39,985 nt of DNA from assembly GCA_032718475.1 (NCBI GenBank), contig JAUCBJ010008044.1:1-39985 (forward strand), in the 5' to 3' direction. The translations under genes were made by a program, and so were the position numbers. The DNA comes from Nemertoderma westbladi. Lineage: Eukaryota > Xenacoelomorpha > Nemertodermatida > Nemertodermatidae. The notes below the pieces were generated by a model. That model was not told the DNA's origin, ran no database searches, and saw only the letters and a program-made list of their open reading frames with translations. Positions 19,962 to 28,804 of this stretch are shown piece after piece. Position 1 is the first letter of the stretch, and every line of letters starts with the position of its first letter.

Positions 19962-20832
19962 CAGTGGTATAAATATTTATAAATCAAAAAATGGAGGGAC
20001 ACAAATAAACGTTCAAGTTCAGTACTGTAGGTGAAGGCTGTGTGCAACTAGAGTTAAGCTACACCAAGCACAATCTCTGACAATGAGACCCATTAATGAG
20101 TAGACAAGACACAACAGTATATTCGGGTTTTGGTATGGAGCAGCCGTATAATGTTATAAGACTTAAAGTAACTTAGCTTAATTCAGGTAGTTGAGTTTCC
20201 GTATTAAACATGACCCAAATATAATGTTATATATATAACATTATTATATAATAATATATGCAAATATATTGTTACCGTAATAAATAAAGCCGTCAAGTTA
20301 CCGTATTAAACAATAAACATAGCGCAAAAAAAATATGTTTAACGTAATAAATATAGCTGTAATAAGTATAGCTATTGAGATTACATAATGTATATAGGCA
20401 AAATAATTGATTATTATAGTAAGTATATTATCTTTTAGACATATAGTGAAGTGATATTACCTTCAGAACTACGTAATTATTTCGCTTCCGATATCTTTTT
20501 AAAAAAATATATATGGATATTACTTTCAGAACTACGTAATTATCTCGCTTTCAATATCTTTAAAAAAGAATATATGATAGTCTAGGGATGTCCTGGAATT
20601 TTTCAGAACTACGTAATTATCTCGCTTTACATGTTATATTAAAACCTTAAACTGGTGAGGATATTCCTAAGTTCGTCGATTTCAATAAGGAACTAACTAA
20701 TTTGATATATTCTTCGAAAATTATAGCATGAGTTCGGTACCGGTACCGGCCCGGTAGGGTAAACCTATATAAAATCAATCATATGTTGTACAGTAAGTGA
20801 GCCAGTGAAGGCATGGCAACTTTTTAAATGTT
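19962..20832 (-). other. ORF1-ORF2 spacer of the PHD LINE, with three repeat units
   Basis: The spacer of 871 bp is long for a LINE. It contains TTCAGAACTACGTAATTAT at 20462, 20525 and 20602 (periods 63 and 77) followed by TCGCTTT and ATATCTTTAAAAAA-type sequence, and a perfect 24-bp AT palindrome at 20221-20244. No ORF is seen. It may be the native spacer or hold a later insertion. Confidence 0.6.
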
Positions 20833-21552
20833 TCAAACCTCATTGCAAAGTTTCGTGAGGTCTCCCATTGATAGTAAGCGGCGTATGGGGCTATCTTTAC
20901 CGACCTTTATCATTATGTCTCCGTTGTAGGAATACGCAGAGTGGATACGATTTGTTTTCTTCAATTTTAGGGCAGCGTTTAGGATCTCGGCTCTGGGTTT
21001 AGTTAGGTGCTCGGAAATGAATATATCCTTGGGTAGTAGCGATCGGTTTCGGAGCGCGACAATACGTGTACTATGCCCAAAGAAACGGATTATAAGAGGG
21101 CGGATTCTACCTGGGGCCTGTTTGTTCCTAACGCCGAGACGATGAAATACATCTACTGAGTTTATATCGACCGAAATAGTGGATAGTAAAGAGATCAGAT
21201 TACGTCGTTCTTCGTCTGCGTTTCTCTGTTCAGGAATTCCACGTATTAGAATATTATGTCGACGTATGTATTGCTGTATTCCGTCTTGTTCGGATTCAAG
21301 CGCGATACGTCCTGTTGTTGTAAGGTTGTTGTCACTAATTATATCTTTAAGTTTTTTTACGTCCGTAGTGAGAGACTCGTTGGTAGACATAGCGTTGTCT
21401 AGCGCATTTTCTAGGGTTTGTACCTTATTAGTAAGTGCAGCAATGAGTGCAGTTTCGGAGCTAACCTTTTTCAGATCGCCCCGGATCTCGTTCAGTGCGG
21501 CGATTATTTGCGGACCGACATTATTCCACGTCCCGGTTGGTATCGTTGTCAT
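20833..21552 (-). CDS. LINE ORF1, L1 type (coiled coil, RRM and C-terminal domain)
   Basis: The 239-residue protein is the RNA-binding chaperone of an L1-type ORF1 (Transposase_22 family). Such proteins trimerise, coat the element RNA and assist priming. Residues about 14-90 form a heptad-rich coiled coil (A-L-T-N-K-V-Q-T-L-E-N-A-L). The RRM-like core begins at about 92 with Y-I-R-R-H-N-I-L-I-R-G-I-P-E and includes V-D-V-F-H-R-L-G and R-P-L-I-I-R-F. The C-terminal domain carries P-K-D-I-F-I-S-E-H-L-T-K-P-R-A-E-I-L and a S-Y-N-G-D-I-M-I-K-V strand. It starts at an ATG at 21552 and has no breaks. It lies upstream of ORF2 on the same strand, so both probably belong to one element, although the 871-bp spacer leaves room for doubt. 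An L1-style ORF1 with a CR1/L2-style ORF2 is a mixed architecture. Confidence 0.85.
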   Translation of the reverse strand: MTTIPTGTWNNVGPQIIAALNEIRGDLKKVSSETALIAALTNKVQTLENALDNAMSTNESLTTDVKKLKDIISDNNLTTTGRIALESEQDGIQQYIRRHNILIRGIPEQRNADEERRNLISLLSTISVDINSVDVFHRLGVRNKQAPGRIRPLIIRFFGHSTRIVALRNRSLLPKDIFISEHLTKPRAEILNAALKLKKTNRIHSAYSYNGDIMIKVGKDSPIRRLLSMGDLTKLCNEV

Positions 21553-22309
21553 GGTCGCTATAAGTTCGATTATATATCGAGTGGCGGTGTGGTTTATAGC
21601 TGTCGTTTTGATGTTGCCGATACCGCAATACCGTTGATATTGATAATTAGGTTAGATAGATAGGGTCACACTGCCAGACTGCCTAGGCGCAGCAGTACAT
21701 TAGTAAGCACACATCAGTACACAGCACACAGGACACAGTACAGGTTTTTGGTGATTTATTATATATTACTAATTGACAATTCATTTAAAGACACAGTGTG
21801 CTCGGATGTACTGGGAACTACTTACGGTCGCGGTCACCAGAGCAAACTCTGAATCACTTAATGAATTAACTACATACAGTAATACATAAATAATAACTCA
21901 AGTTATCCTGTAGCTGATTATGAAACTGTAACCTGTTTTGGTTATAGTTACAAGCCACTGTAAGAGTAACCTGCTCAAGTACTTGTATTTTGAAGGTGTC
22001 AACCCCCTCCAAATCGATCATTGCGGTTCCAATGAGCCTAAAGACAATGCAATAGGTGTACCAGAAGTTGGTCACCAGGAGGATAGAAGGCACGCATGCC
22101 ACATAGCCGCATCAGTTAAAACCTTCCACTCATGTATGGGGTATGGCGCCTCTTAGGCTAAACTCTTTCAAATTTTCTGAAGATTTCTTTGCCATGTTTT
22201 TGCGCTATTTGAAACATTATTTTGAGGTACGGTACCTCATGTAATTCTATATTGAAATCTCTCTATATAGCATTCCATGGGTACCTGCATACATTTTATA
22301 AAAAAAAAT
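21553..22309. other. Probable LINE 5' UTR and flank
   Basis: On the minus strand this precedes ORF1 and should contain the 5' UTR, whose end I cannot define. Read on the minus strand, 21925-21985 contains GAGCAGGTTAC, ACCAAAACAGGTTACAG-type sequence related to the minisatellite unit at 37596-38240. The ORFs at 21866-22102 and 21938-22156 have no recognisable domain. Confidence 0.4.
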
Positions 22310-22385
22310 AGGTTTTTACCAAGGACTACTATACTACAGGACTGGCACACCCCTTCATCCGACTTCGCTAGCGAAGTCCATTGGT
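22310..22385 (+). repeat. Left inverted repeat of a 5.8-kb interval
   Basis: AGGTTTTTACCAAGGACTAC begins a 75-bp block that recurs inverted at 28065-28140 (about 85 percent alike by eye). It ends in the perfect 18-bp palindrome GACTTCGCTAGCGAAGTC at 22361-22378. AAAAT abuts both outer edges, a weak low-complexity candidate duplication. It may be a transposon terminal repeat. Confidence 0.6.
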
Positions 22386-23617
22386 TTGGTATTGCTTTAT
22401 ATTGTTATAGACATTGTTATCAAAGGATTTTCATGAAATTTAGTACACAATCGTAATTATTAATAACATAATATATTTTGGTGTCAAGAAATAAAGGACG
22501 AGCACAGCGAGGCATGTAACAAAGGAGACGAGTGTAGTGTACCAACTATTCTTTATAGTCTTGAACGACCGTGTTTAGTACATTGTGCGACATATAAACG
22601 ATACGAACAGTATCCCTATCCCAGGGTAATGTCATGACACAGATGATAACGGATTCAACTAGCGGTAAATTGTCTATACAATATACATACATGGACCTCT
22701 CTATATATTCTTTATCTCTGGTCATTTACTATCCTAGCAGTTCTCAAGCCAGGTTCCAGGTAACCACCACCACCCCCCCCCCCCCCTTCCCTCCCCCACT
22801 CCCAACCGCCATTCTGATATTAGGCCTATTACTTTATAGGGTTATTATTATTAGGTACTTTATATTATTATTAGGTTCTTACTTTATATTACTAGTAGGT
22901 AAGGTACTTTATGTTATTACTTTATTATTTATTACGATTGCCGACCCAATATTCCCCACCCCTGGGAAACTAGGCGAATCAATATCCCGCCTCAATGTTA
23001 AATTCTCAATTTAGGGAAAGGAGCAGGTTACAGTGGCACGTTATTTTAAACAAAACAATAAACTAAACATAATATAACAGGTTACAGTTTTATTTTTGAG
23101 AGTAATCAGCTGTTATTTGCGTCGAATTTCCCCTGGAGAGGGATGAATTTTTATTGCGTCCAGTTCCCCCCCCCCCCCCCTTATTTTGTCCCCTTCCCGT
23201 TATTCGGAGGAATTTAGTTTGTGCCTGTGTGCTGCCTTATCACCAGAATGTGAGTCGCGCCGTTTCTGCCTTTCCATAGATCGCTTTTGTACTCCATTAA
23301 GAAGGGTGTTTGCTAGGGTACAGCAAGCAGCTATTGGTGGCAGTTGGGATATACCGTAATAGACCGCAATAATGTGTATTACTTGAGTTAGTTGTTTGTA
23401 GTACCGTATAGGTATAGTTCCATCATGTACAGCATCCACCCATGTATACTTCCTTATGGAAAAAGAAGAGCAATACTTGGAACTGCGATAGTTTCACAAA
23501 AATGTCAGTACGCGACCGTATCCTGCAATTCCCTTTAGCCACGTAGAAACAACAGGCAGGCAGGTTCAGTCAGCTGCAAAAAGCCCCCAATTATATCTCA
23601 CTCCATGCACTCATTGA
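22386..23617. other. Non-coding, with poly-C tracts and a minisatellite-like unit
   Basis: C-runs lie at about 22772-22787 and 23167-23180. GGGAAAGGAGCAGGTTACAG at 23015 followed by AACAAAACAATAAAC is one diverged copy of the 68-bp unit at 37596-38240. TTATTATTAGG words repeat near 22830-22890. No gene is supported. Confidence 0.55.
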
Positions 23618-24292
23618 GTAACTGAAGTTGGCGTTCCTCAATGGTTGACGGAATTGGTTAAGAATTTATCCGAGGCTGTCAATGTAAACGCATCGGAAAC
23701 GTCAAATATTAGAAATAATAGCTGTGTACAGCCTTCTGCGGTACCGGTACCTACCCGTAACGATGGAGGGTCAACTGCGAATCATGACGTAGACTCTCCG
23801 TGGACCACGCGAGTGCGAAGAGGAGGTCACGTGCGCGACGTACCTGCTGGTAATTTGCAATTTACATCACGTCCTGCCTACCGCCAGCCACCCACTGAGC
23901 CGGAGATCCGTGGTGGAAGCAGGCAAGGGGGCAGGCAGCGGCGCCCAGTAGTTGTGGGAAGTGGCACAGTAGTAGATGGCGAGGGGTTTTCTATCGGCAC
24001 CGTGTCAACGAGAATCCAGCGAGCATTTGCTACTCGTTTCCCACCCGATCTGGACCCAAAATGCCTTGAGCGTTTTCTCCTTAAGAAGCTGAATTTAACG
24101 GAAGGATTAACAGTCGAGATGCTGAAGACTCGTTACGATACGTATAGTTCGGTCAAGGTTGAGTTGCTGAGTTCGGAGCCTCAGGTTCTCATGAATCCTG
24201 AGATCTGGCCGAGCGGAGCTCTGGTTAAGGAGTTCGTCGGAGGAAACCGACGTCGCCCCGCTGCTGTAGATCCTGAAGTTCTCAAGGTCTGA
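23618..24292 (+). CDS. LINE ORF1, 5'-truncated or lacking an ATG
   Basis: The open frame follows a stop at 23615-23617 and runs to 24292 with no ATG before a late one (M of V-E-M-L-K). It therefore either begins beyond a 5' truncation or uses a non-ATG start; 23645 (TTG) is only a default. The N-terminal half is Arg/Gly/Pro-rich (R-V-R-R-G-G-H-V, G-G-S-R-Q-G-G-R-Q-R-R-P), suiting nucleic-acid binding. The C-terminal half (about 75 residues) has L-D-P-K-C-L-E-R-F-L and Y-S-S-V-K-V-E-L-L, then P-E-I-W-P-S-G-A-L-V-K-E-F, the fold-like tail seen in ORF1 of several invertebrate LINEs. It sits 55 bp upstream of ORF2 at 24348 on the same strand. No zinc knuckle is seen. Confidence 0.65.
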   Translation, partial: VTEVGVPQWLTELVKNLSEAVNVNASETSNIRNNSCVQPSAVPVPTRNDGGSTANHDVDSPWTTRVRRGGHVRDVPAGNLQFTSRPAYRQPPTEPEIRGGSRQGGRQRRPVVVGSGTVVDGEGFSIGTVSTRIQRAFATRFPPDLDPKCLERFLLKKLNLTEGLTVEMLKTRYDTYSSVKVELLSSEPQVLMNPEIWPSGALVKEFVGGNRRRPAAVDPEVLKV

Positions 24293-24347
24293 AACTGAAA
24301 GTCTCGGTGATAAGCCTATAAGTTGAGTTTTTGAAGGTTTTTTTAGT

Positions 24348-27218
24348 ATGGAAGTCACCTCATTCAATTGTAATGGATTGTTTGATAGTAGGAATCGGGG
24401 CTACCTTAAACCAACTGTAGTTGATCTATTTGATCGTTATGATATTGTGTGTCTACAGGAGACTTGGTTTAGCAAACAGGACTTATCTCGATTAAATACT
24501 TTGCATCCTGGGCTGCACGGGACTGGGGTTGCAGTTACAGATTACGGTAGTGGTGTTCATCATGGGAGGAACAAAGGCGGAGTAGCGATTTTTTGGAAAT
24601 CACAGTACGATAATTACATACAACCTTTATCATTCGATTACGATTGGCTATGTGCAATAGAAATCAATATTGATAATCATAAATTTGTTTTCATAAATGT
24701 GTATCTGCCATTTGAACACCGCGATAATGAGGCGGATTTTTTGTTTAAGTTGGGTACAATACATAATCTTATTGATGAATTGGGAACTAGCACGACTTTT
24801 ATTATAGGAGATTTTAACTCTGATATATCTGATGATAAATCATTGTTTGGTAAACACCTTATTGAGTTTTGTAGTGACACGGACTTAATTTTGTCGAGTA
24901 AGCAGTTTATTAACTCAGGATTTACATATGTTGATAGTTACTGGGGCTCAGTATCGTGGCTTGACCACTGCCTGTGCACAGCTGATGCTCACAGTGCTAT
25001 TACACGCCTAAACATTTTGTATGATGATTCACGTGGTGTGGATCATATTCCGTTTGACCTTGGTTTAAATGTATCTGCGGTGCCTTCTGTAAATTTTTTT
25101 AACAGTGATGACTCTGTATGCAGCACCGGATGTAAATTTAATTGGAGTAGAGCTAATAAAAAAGATATAGATAATTTTTGTGAGCAAACGGCGCTTAAAT
25201 TAGATAAGCTCTCCTCGTGTACTGGCGATTATATTCTATGTAAAGACATTAACTGTACAGATAGTGATCATATATCTAATTTAGAAAATTTTTATGAATC
25301 GGTTATTTCTGCCTTACATGAATCCGAACACACTAATGGTTCTAGAACAAATAGTAAAAATATCATTCCTGGGTGGAATGATCTGATTAGGCAACATTAT
25401 GATGCATCTCGCGATACATTCTCTCTGTGGCGTGAGGCGGGACGACCCCGATCTGGCCCAATTTTCGATCTGAAAAGGCGAGCGGACTTGCGTTTTAAAT
25501 ACGCTGTCCGTGCAGCCAAAAATAACGAAAACAAAATTCGTTGCGAAATGTTAGCTAAAAAACTGTCTGGTAAAAATACTCGTGACTTTTGGAAAGAAAT
25601 TAAAAAAATTAACAATTGTAATACTCCATTACCAACTTCGATTGATGGTACTACAGGTACTGCAGAGATTGCTGAGATGTGGCGTAAACATTATTATGAT
25701 CTTTTTAATTGTTTAAAGCGCACAACCAATAATTTACACTGTTCCGATAATATTAATTACGAAGATATGTGTGTTAGTGCTGAGGAGGTTCGTAGTAATA
25801 TTGAGTCTTTATCAAATAATAAATCTTGTGGTTTAGACGGCATATTTGCAGAACATTTAAAGTACAGTAGCAGTATACTATATGAAATTTTAGCAACTTT
25901 ATTTACGAGTTTCTTTGTTCATGGTTATCTTCCTAATAACTTAATATCTGTTATATTGGTGCCGATAATTAAAGATAAAACAGCTAAAATTAACAGTAAA
26001 GATAATTACAGACCGATAGCGTTAGCAAGCATCATTTCAAAGGTAATGGAAAAAATAATACTGCATAGGATAGAACCTAATCTAAAAACAACGCATAATC
26101 AATTTGGTTTTAAAAGTAAATTAGGTACCGATATGTGCATATTTTCCCTGAAAGAAATGATATACAAATACAGACAGTTACAATCTACTATGTTTGTCAC
26201 TTTCTTGGACGCCTCTAAGGCATTTGATAGAATAAACCATGATGTGCTTTTTGGTACTCTAATTAAACGGGGGGTTCCCCAATATATAGTGCGATTAATA
26301 ATTTTCTGGTATGTTCATCAAACATTCTGTGTTAGGTGGGGCCCAAATGTTTCAGCTTCTTTCACCGTTTCTAACGGAGTAAGACAGGGTGGAATACTGA
26401 GCCCTTTCCTATTTAACATTTATATGAATATATTATCTACTAAATTAAATAGCTGCAATATAGGGTGTCTTATGTATCATACATTATGCAATAATATTTT
26501 GTATGCTGATGATTTAGTTTTATTGTCTCCGTCTGTAAAAGGTATGCAAAAACTGCTGAAATTGTGCTCTGAGTTTGGAGACGAATATGATGTAATTTTC
26601 AACGCAACAAAAAGTGCTACTTTATATATTCGATCAAAATCTCAAATATCGTGGAATTTTCCTTCATTTAAAATAGGCAATATTACTCTTCCAATCAAAA
26701 AAGAATATAAATATTTAGGACATTATATTACCAATACACTATCTGATGATAGAGATATTTTACGACAACGTAGGAAACTATATATGCAGGCAAATAGTTT
26801 GAAACGCAGATTTTTTATGTGTTCAAATGATATTAAGCAACGTTTATTTCAATCCTATTGTACGCCGATGTATACAGCTCACTTATGGTGCAATTATACT
26901 AAAACTGTATATAATAAATTTACAACATCATATAATAATACATTTCGAATTCTTATGGGATATCCCAAAAATTGTAGTGCCTCAGAAATGTTTTTATTTA
27001 ATCGTTTGCCTAGTTGTGCTGCTGTGATTCGTAATCTCATTTATAATTTCATTGTTAGGATCGATAAATCATTTAATACTATTATCTCCAGCTGTTCTAC
27101 ATCTGATTGTATATATTTTTCCCCATTGCGACGGTTTTGGATGACTGAATTACATATTAATTTTAAATTGCCGAAGCTGTTATATATTAATTCCGTAAAT
27201 ATTAATTCTGGTAAATAA
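24348..27218 (+). CDS. LINE ORF2: APE endonuclease and reverse transcriptase (956 aa, intact)
   Basis: This is the pol protein of a second non-LTR retrotransposon, on the opposite strand to the PHD LINE and of a different family. It opens directly with the endonuclease: S-F-N-C-N-G-L, Q-E-T-W (E38), G-D-F-N-S-D (D155, N157), S-W-L-D-H and V-D-H-I-P-F (D232, H233). The RT domain spans about 500-780: N-Y-R-P-I-A-L-A-S near 553, F-L-D-A-S-K-A-F-D (first D at 621), G-V-R-Q-G-G-I-L-S-P, and Y-A-D-D at 719-722 followed by L-V-L-L-S-P-S. The C-terminal 180 residues carry a Y-L-G-H-Y block and a cysteine-containing tail. There is no PHD finger, no RNase H and no interruption over 956 codons. All catalytic residues I could check are present. 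The Y-A-D-D-L-x-L-L-S-P-S type is common in marine invertebrate LINEs; the clade is not resolved. No A tail is visible after 27218. Confidence 0.9.
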   Translation: MEVTSFNCNGLFDSRNRGYLKPTVVDLFDRYDIVCLQETWFSKQDLSRLNTLHPGLHGTGVAVTDYGSGVHHGRNKGGVAIFWKSQYDNYIQPLSFDYDWLCAIEINIDNHKFVFINVYLPFEHRDNEADFLFKLGTIHNLIDELGTSTTFIIGDFNSDISDDKSLFGKHLIEFCSDTDLILSSKQFINSGFTYVDSYWGSVSWLDHCLCTADAHSAITRLNILYDDSRGVDHIPFDLGLNVSAVPSVNFFNSDDSVCSTGCKFNWSRANKKDIDNFCEQTALKLDKLSSCTGDYILCKDINCTDSDHISNLENFYESVISALHESEHTNGSRTNSKNIIPGWNDLIRQHYDASRDTFSLWREAGRPRSGPIFDLKRRADLRFKYAVRAAKNNENKIRCEMLAKKLSGKNTRDFWKEIKKINNCNTPLPTSIDGTTGTAEIAEMWRKHYYDLFNCLKRTTNNLHCSDNINYEDMCVSAEEVRSNIESLSNNKSCGLDGIFAEHLKYSSSILYEILATLFTSFFVHGYLPNNLISVILVPIIKDKTAKINSKDNYRPIALASIISKVMEKIILHRIEPNLKTTHNQFGFKSKLGTDMCIFSLKEMIYKYRQLQSTMFVTFLDASKAFDRINHDVLFGTLIKRGVPQYIVRLIIFWYVHQTFCVRWGPNVSASFTVSNGVRQGGILSPFLFNIYMNILSTKLNSCNIGCLMYHTLCNNILYADDLVLLSPSVKGMQKLLKLCSEFGDEYDVIFNATKSATLYIRSKSQISWNFPSFKIGNITLPIKKEYKYLGHYITNTLSDDRDILRQRRKLYMQANSLKRRFFMCSNDIKQRLFQSYCTPMYTAHLWCNYTKTVYNKFTTSYNNTFRILMGYPKNCSASEMFLFNRLPSCAAVIRNLIYNFIVRIDKSFNTIISSCSTSDCIYFSPLRRFWMTELHINFKLPKLLYINSVNINSGK

Positions 27219-27387
27219 CGCTTATATTTATTGGTTGTTTGGTGATGGTGGTGTAGTAATGTTATGGTGCAAAGTGGACTTCGTGTTCAGAATATACACA
27301 ATATATATATTAAATCTCCTGATTAATGTTCCTAATGGGCTGATGGGAGGGATGTCTCGTGGAGTGGGGGGTCGCGGCGGAACTCAC
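27219..27387. other. LINE 3' flank and putative intron of the THAP gene
   Basis: It contains the unresolved 3' end of the LINE (TGATGGTGGTG near 27243, then AT-rich DNA). Read on the minus strand, it is the intron following the THAP exon. The plus-strand ORF at 27235-27564 is a shadow of that exon. Confidence 0.4.
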
Positions 27388-27675
27388 GATAAGGGAAGTC
27401 CAGGGAAGTATAACGGAATATTGTTGGTCGCAAGCAGGAAAGGAACCGCCAGGGACTTTCTTGTGCGGAATTCCCTTGGAAAACTCTGGCCACTGTTGAA
27501 TACAAATGACGGCAGTGCTTCCATACTTAAACAGAGAGCCGTCATCTGCACTGCATCGTGGTAGCGCGGCGATCCACTGATCTCGTTCGGCATCGACAGG
27601 AGGAAGTTTCACTACACGAACGGGATTTCCTGCGTAATTGCCGTCGCAGCCAAATACGCAATAATAATTAGGCAT
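27388..27675 (-). CDS. THAP zinc-finger exon, missing one zinc ligand
   Basis: From the ATG at 27675 the minus strand reads M-P-N-Y-Y-C-V-F-G-C, the opening of a THAP (C2CH) DNA-binding domain. The invariant region continues with V-V-K-L-P, D-Q-W (the conserved Trp), A-A-L-P-R, and ends at V-I-C-I-Q-Q-W-P-E. In the family that last block is C-x2-H-W-P, so the zinc-binding His is Gln here, one base change away. The exon ends at TTATC|GTGAGT (intron from 27387), giving exactly 96 codons in phase 0. THAP domains occur in host transcription factors and in P-element-type and other transposases. The domain sits inside a 5.8-kb inverted-repeat interval, near its right end, which favours a transposon origin, but no transposase core was found. 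The missing ligand suggests a pseudogene or an altered fold. Confidence 0.6.
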
Positions 27676-28064
27676 AATAATAATAAATAACTTGTTCTGT
27701 TGGTAGTTTAGCCTAATGTTGTAATACGGCACCTTAAATACCTACCTATAGCAGTATAGTAATTGATTTAATTACTACCAAATGGTACCACCTAGGCCTA
27801 CCTGTACCGGAACGGTCGCGGTACCGTACCGGTAGCATCATACGAGTACGGGCTACCACTGTACCAGGGTAGGGCCATACAGCCATACAGCCGTCCAGTT
27901 GAATGTACTGTAACTAGACTATCTGACTTTCTAACTGTACTATTCCCATATACCACAGGTAGCGGTAGGACTATAATACAGCTACAGAGCTATAACTAGG
28001 CCTATTCATTCTACGGTAGTACAGTAGTAGGCTATTCAGGTAGTACAGCTTACAGCAGTATGAA
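27676..28064. other. Non-coding, dense in ACCGGT and AGGCCT words
   Basis: Many short palindromic words (GGTACC, ACCGGT, TAGGCCTA) cluster at 27783-27840, with CAGTAGTA/CTACAG words to 28030. No gene is seen. Confidence 0.5.
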
Positions 28065-28140
28065 ATTAATGGACTTCGCTAGCGAAGTCGGATCAGGCAG
28101 TGTGCCAGTCCTGTAGTATAGTAGTCCTTGGTTTTTACCT
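28065..28140 (-). repeat. Right inverted repeat of the 5.8-kb interval
   Basis: This is the inverted partner of 22310-22385, with the same 18-bp palindrome at 28072-28089 and the outward end GGTTTTTACCT at 28140, followed by AAAAT. Together the two repeats enclose a complete LINE ORF2, an ORF1 remnant and the THAP exon. Confidence 0.6.
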
Positions 28141-28211
28141 AAAATAAGAACCGCCCTACTGCTCCTTTCAGTTATTGGATAGGCTAATTCTGTAATTAGC
28201 AGATAAACATC

Positions 28212-28804
28212 GGATACATGACCGAACGTAATCAGGATCGAATGTAACATAGTTATTATGTATCGAACGTAACCGCAATTATGTTACATTGGATCCTATA
28301 ACTATGTTACATTCGCTCTACAAATTACTAAGCTCGAATGTAACATTGCCATTTACAGATTTAAAGGAGCAGGTTACAGAGGCGTGTAGGGGGAACCAAA
28401 ACAATAAACTAAAGTTAACACATGTTACAAGATCTTGCAGGTTACTTTTATTTAAAGGCTGAAAGGACCAGGTTACAGAGGCATGTTGGGGGAACCAAAA
28501 CAATAAACGAAAGTTAACACATTTTACAAGATGATACAGGTTACTTAATTGGGTCTTGGGTCATTGTTTTGTACTCAACCACCACCAACACCAAACTGTT
28601 TCTTCCTGTAATTATACGAAGCATTTCATCGGTTATCTCCTGAAATCAAAACACAACTGAAATAAATGTATGTTACATTCGAGCTAAGTAATTTGTAGAT
28701 CAAATGTAACATAGTTATAGGATCCAATGTAACATAATTGAGGTTACGTTCGATTCGTAAAAACTATGTTACATTCGATCCTGTTTACGTTCGGTCTGTC
28801 ACCC
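28212..28804. mobile_element. Mutator-like non-autonomous element with 126-bp TIRs and 9-bp TSD
   Basis: The arms at 28221-28346 and 28670-28795 are near-perfect inverted repeats (about 126 bp; shared ACCGAACGTAA.CAGGATCG, TATGTTACATTGGATCC and GCTCGAATGTAACAT). They extend with weaker similarity to GGATACATG on the left and CTGTCACCC on the right. ATAAACATC flanks both sides exactly (28203-28211 and 28805-28813). A 9-bp duplication with long TIRs starting in G is characteristic of Mutator-like elements. The 320-bp interior holds no transposase; it carries two diverged copies of the 68-bp minisatellite unit (AGCAGGTTACAGAGGCGTGT near 28364 and a second near 28468). Confidence 0.82.

Noticed and set aside
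27235-27564. 109-codon plus-strand ORF
   Set aside because: It is the antisense of the THAP exon and LINE flank, with no domain of its own.
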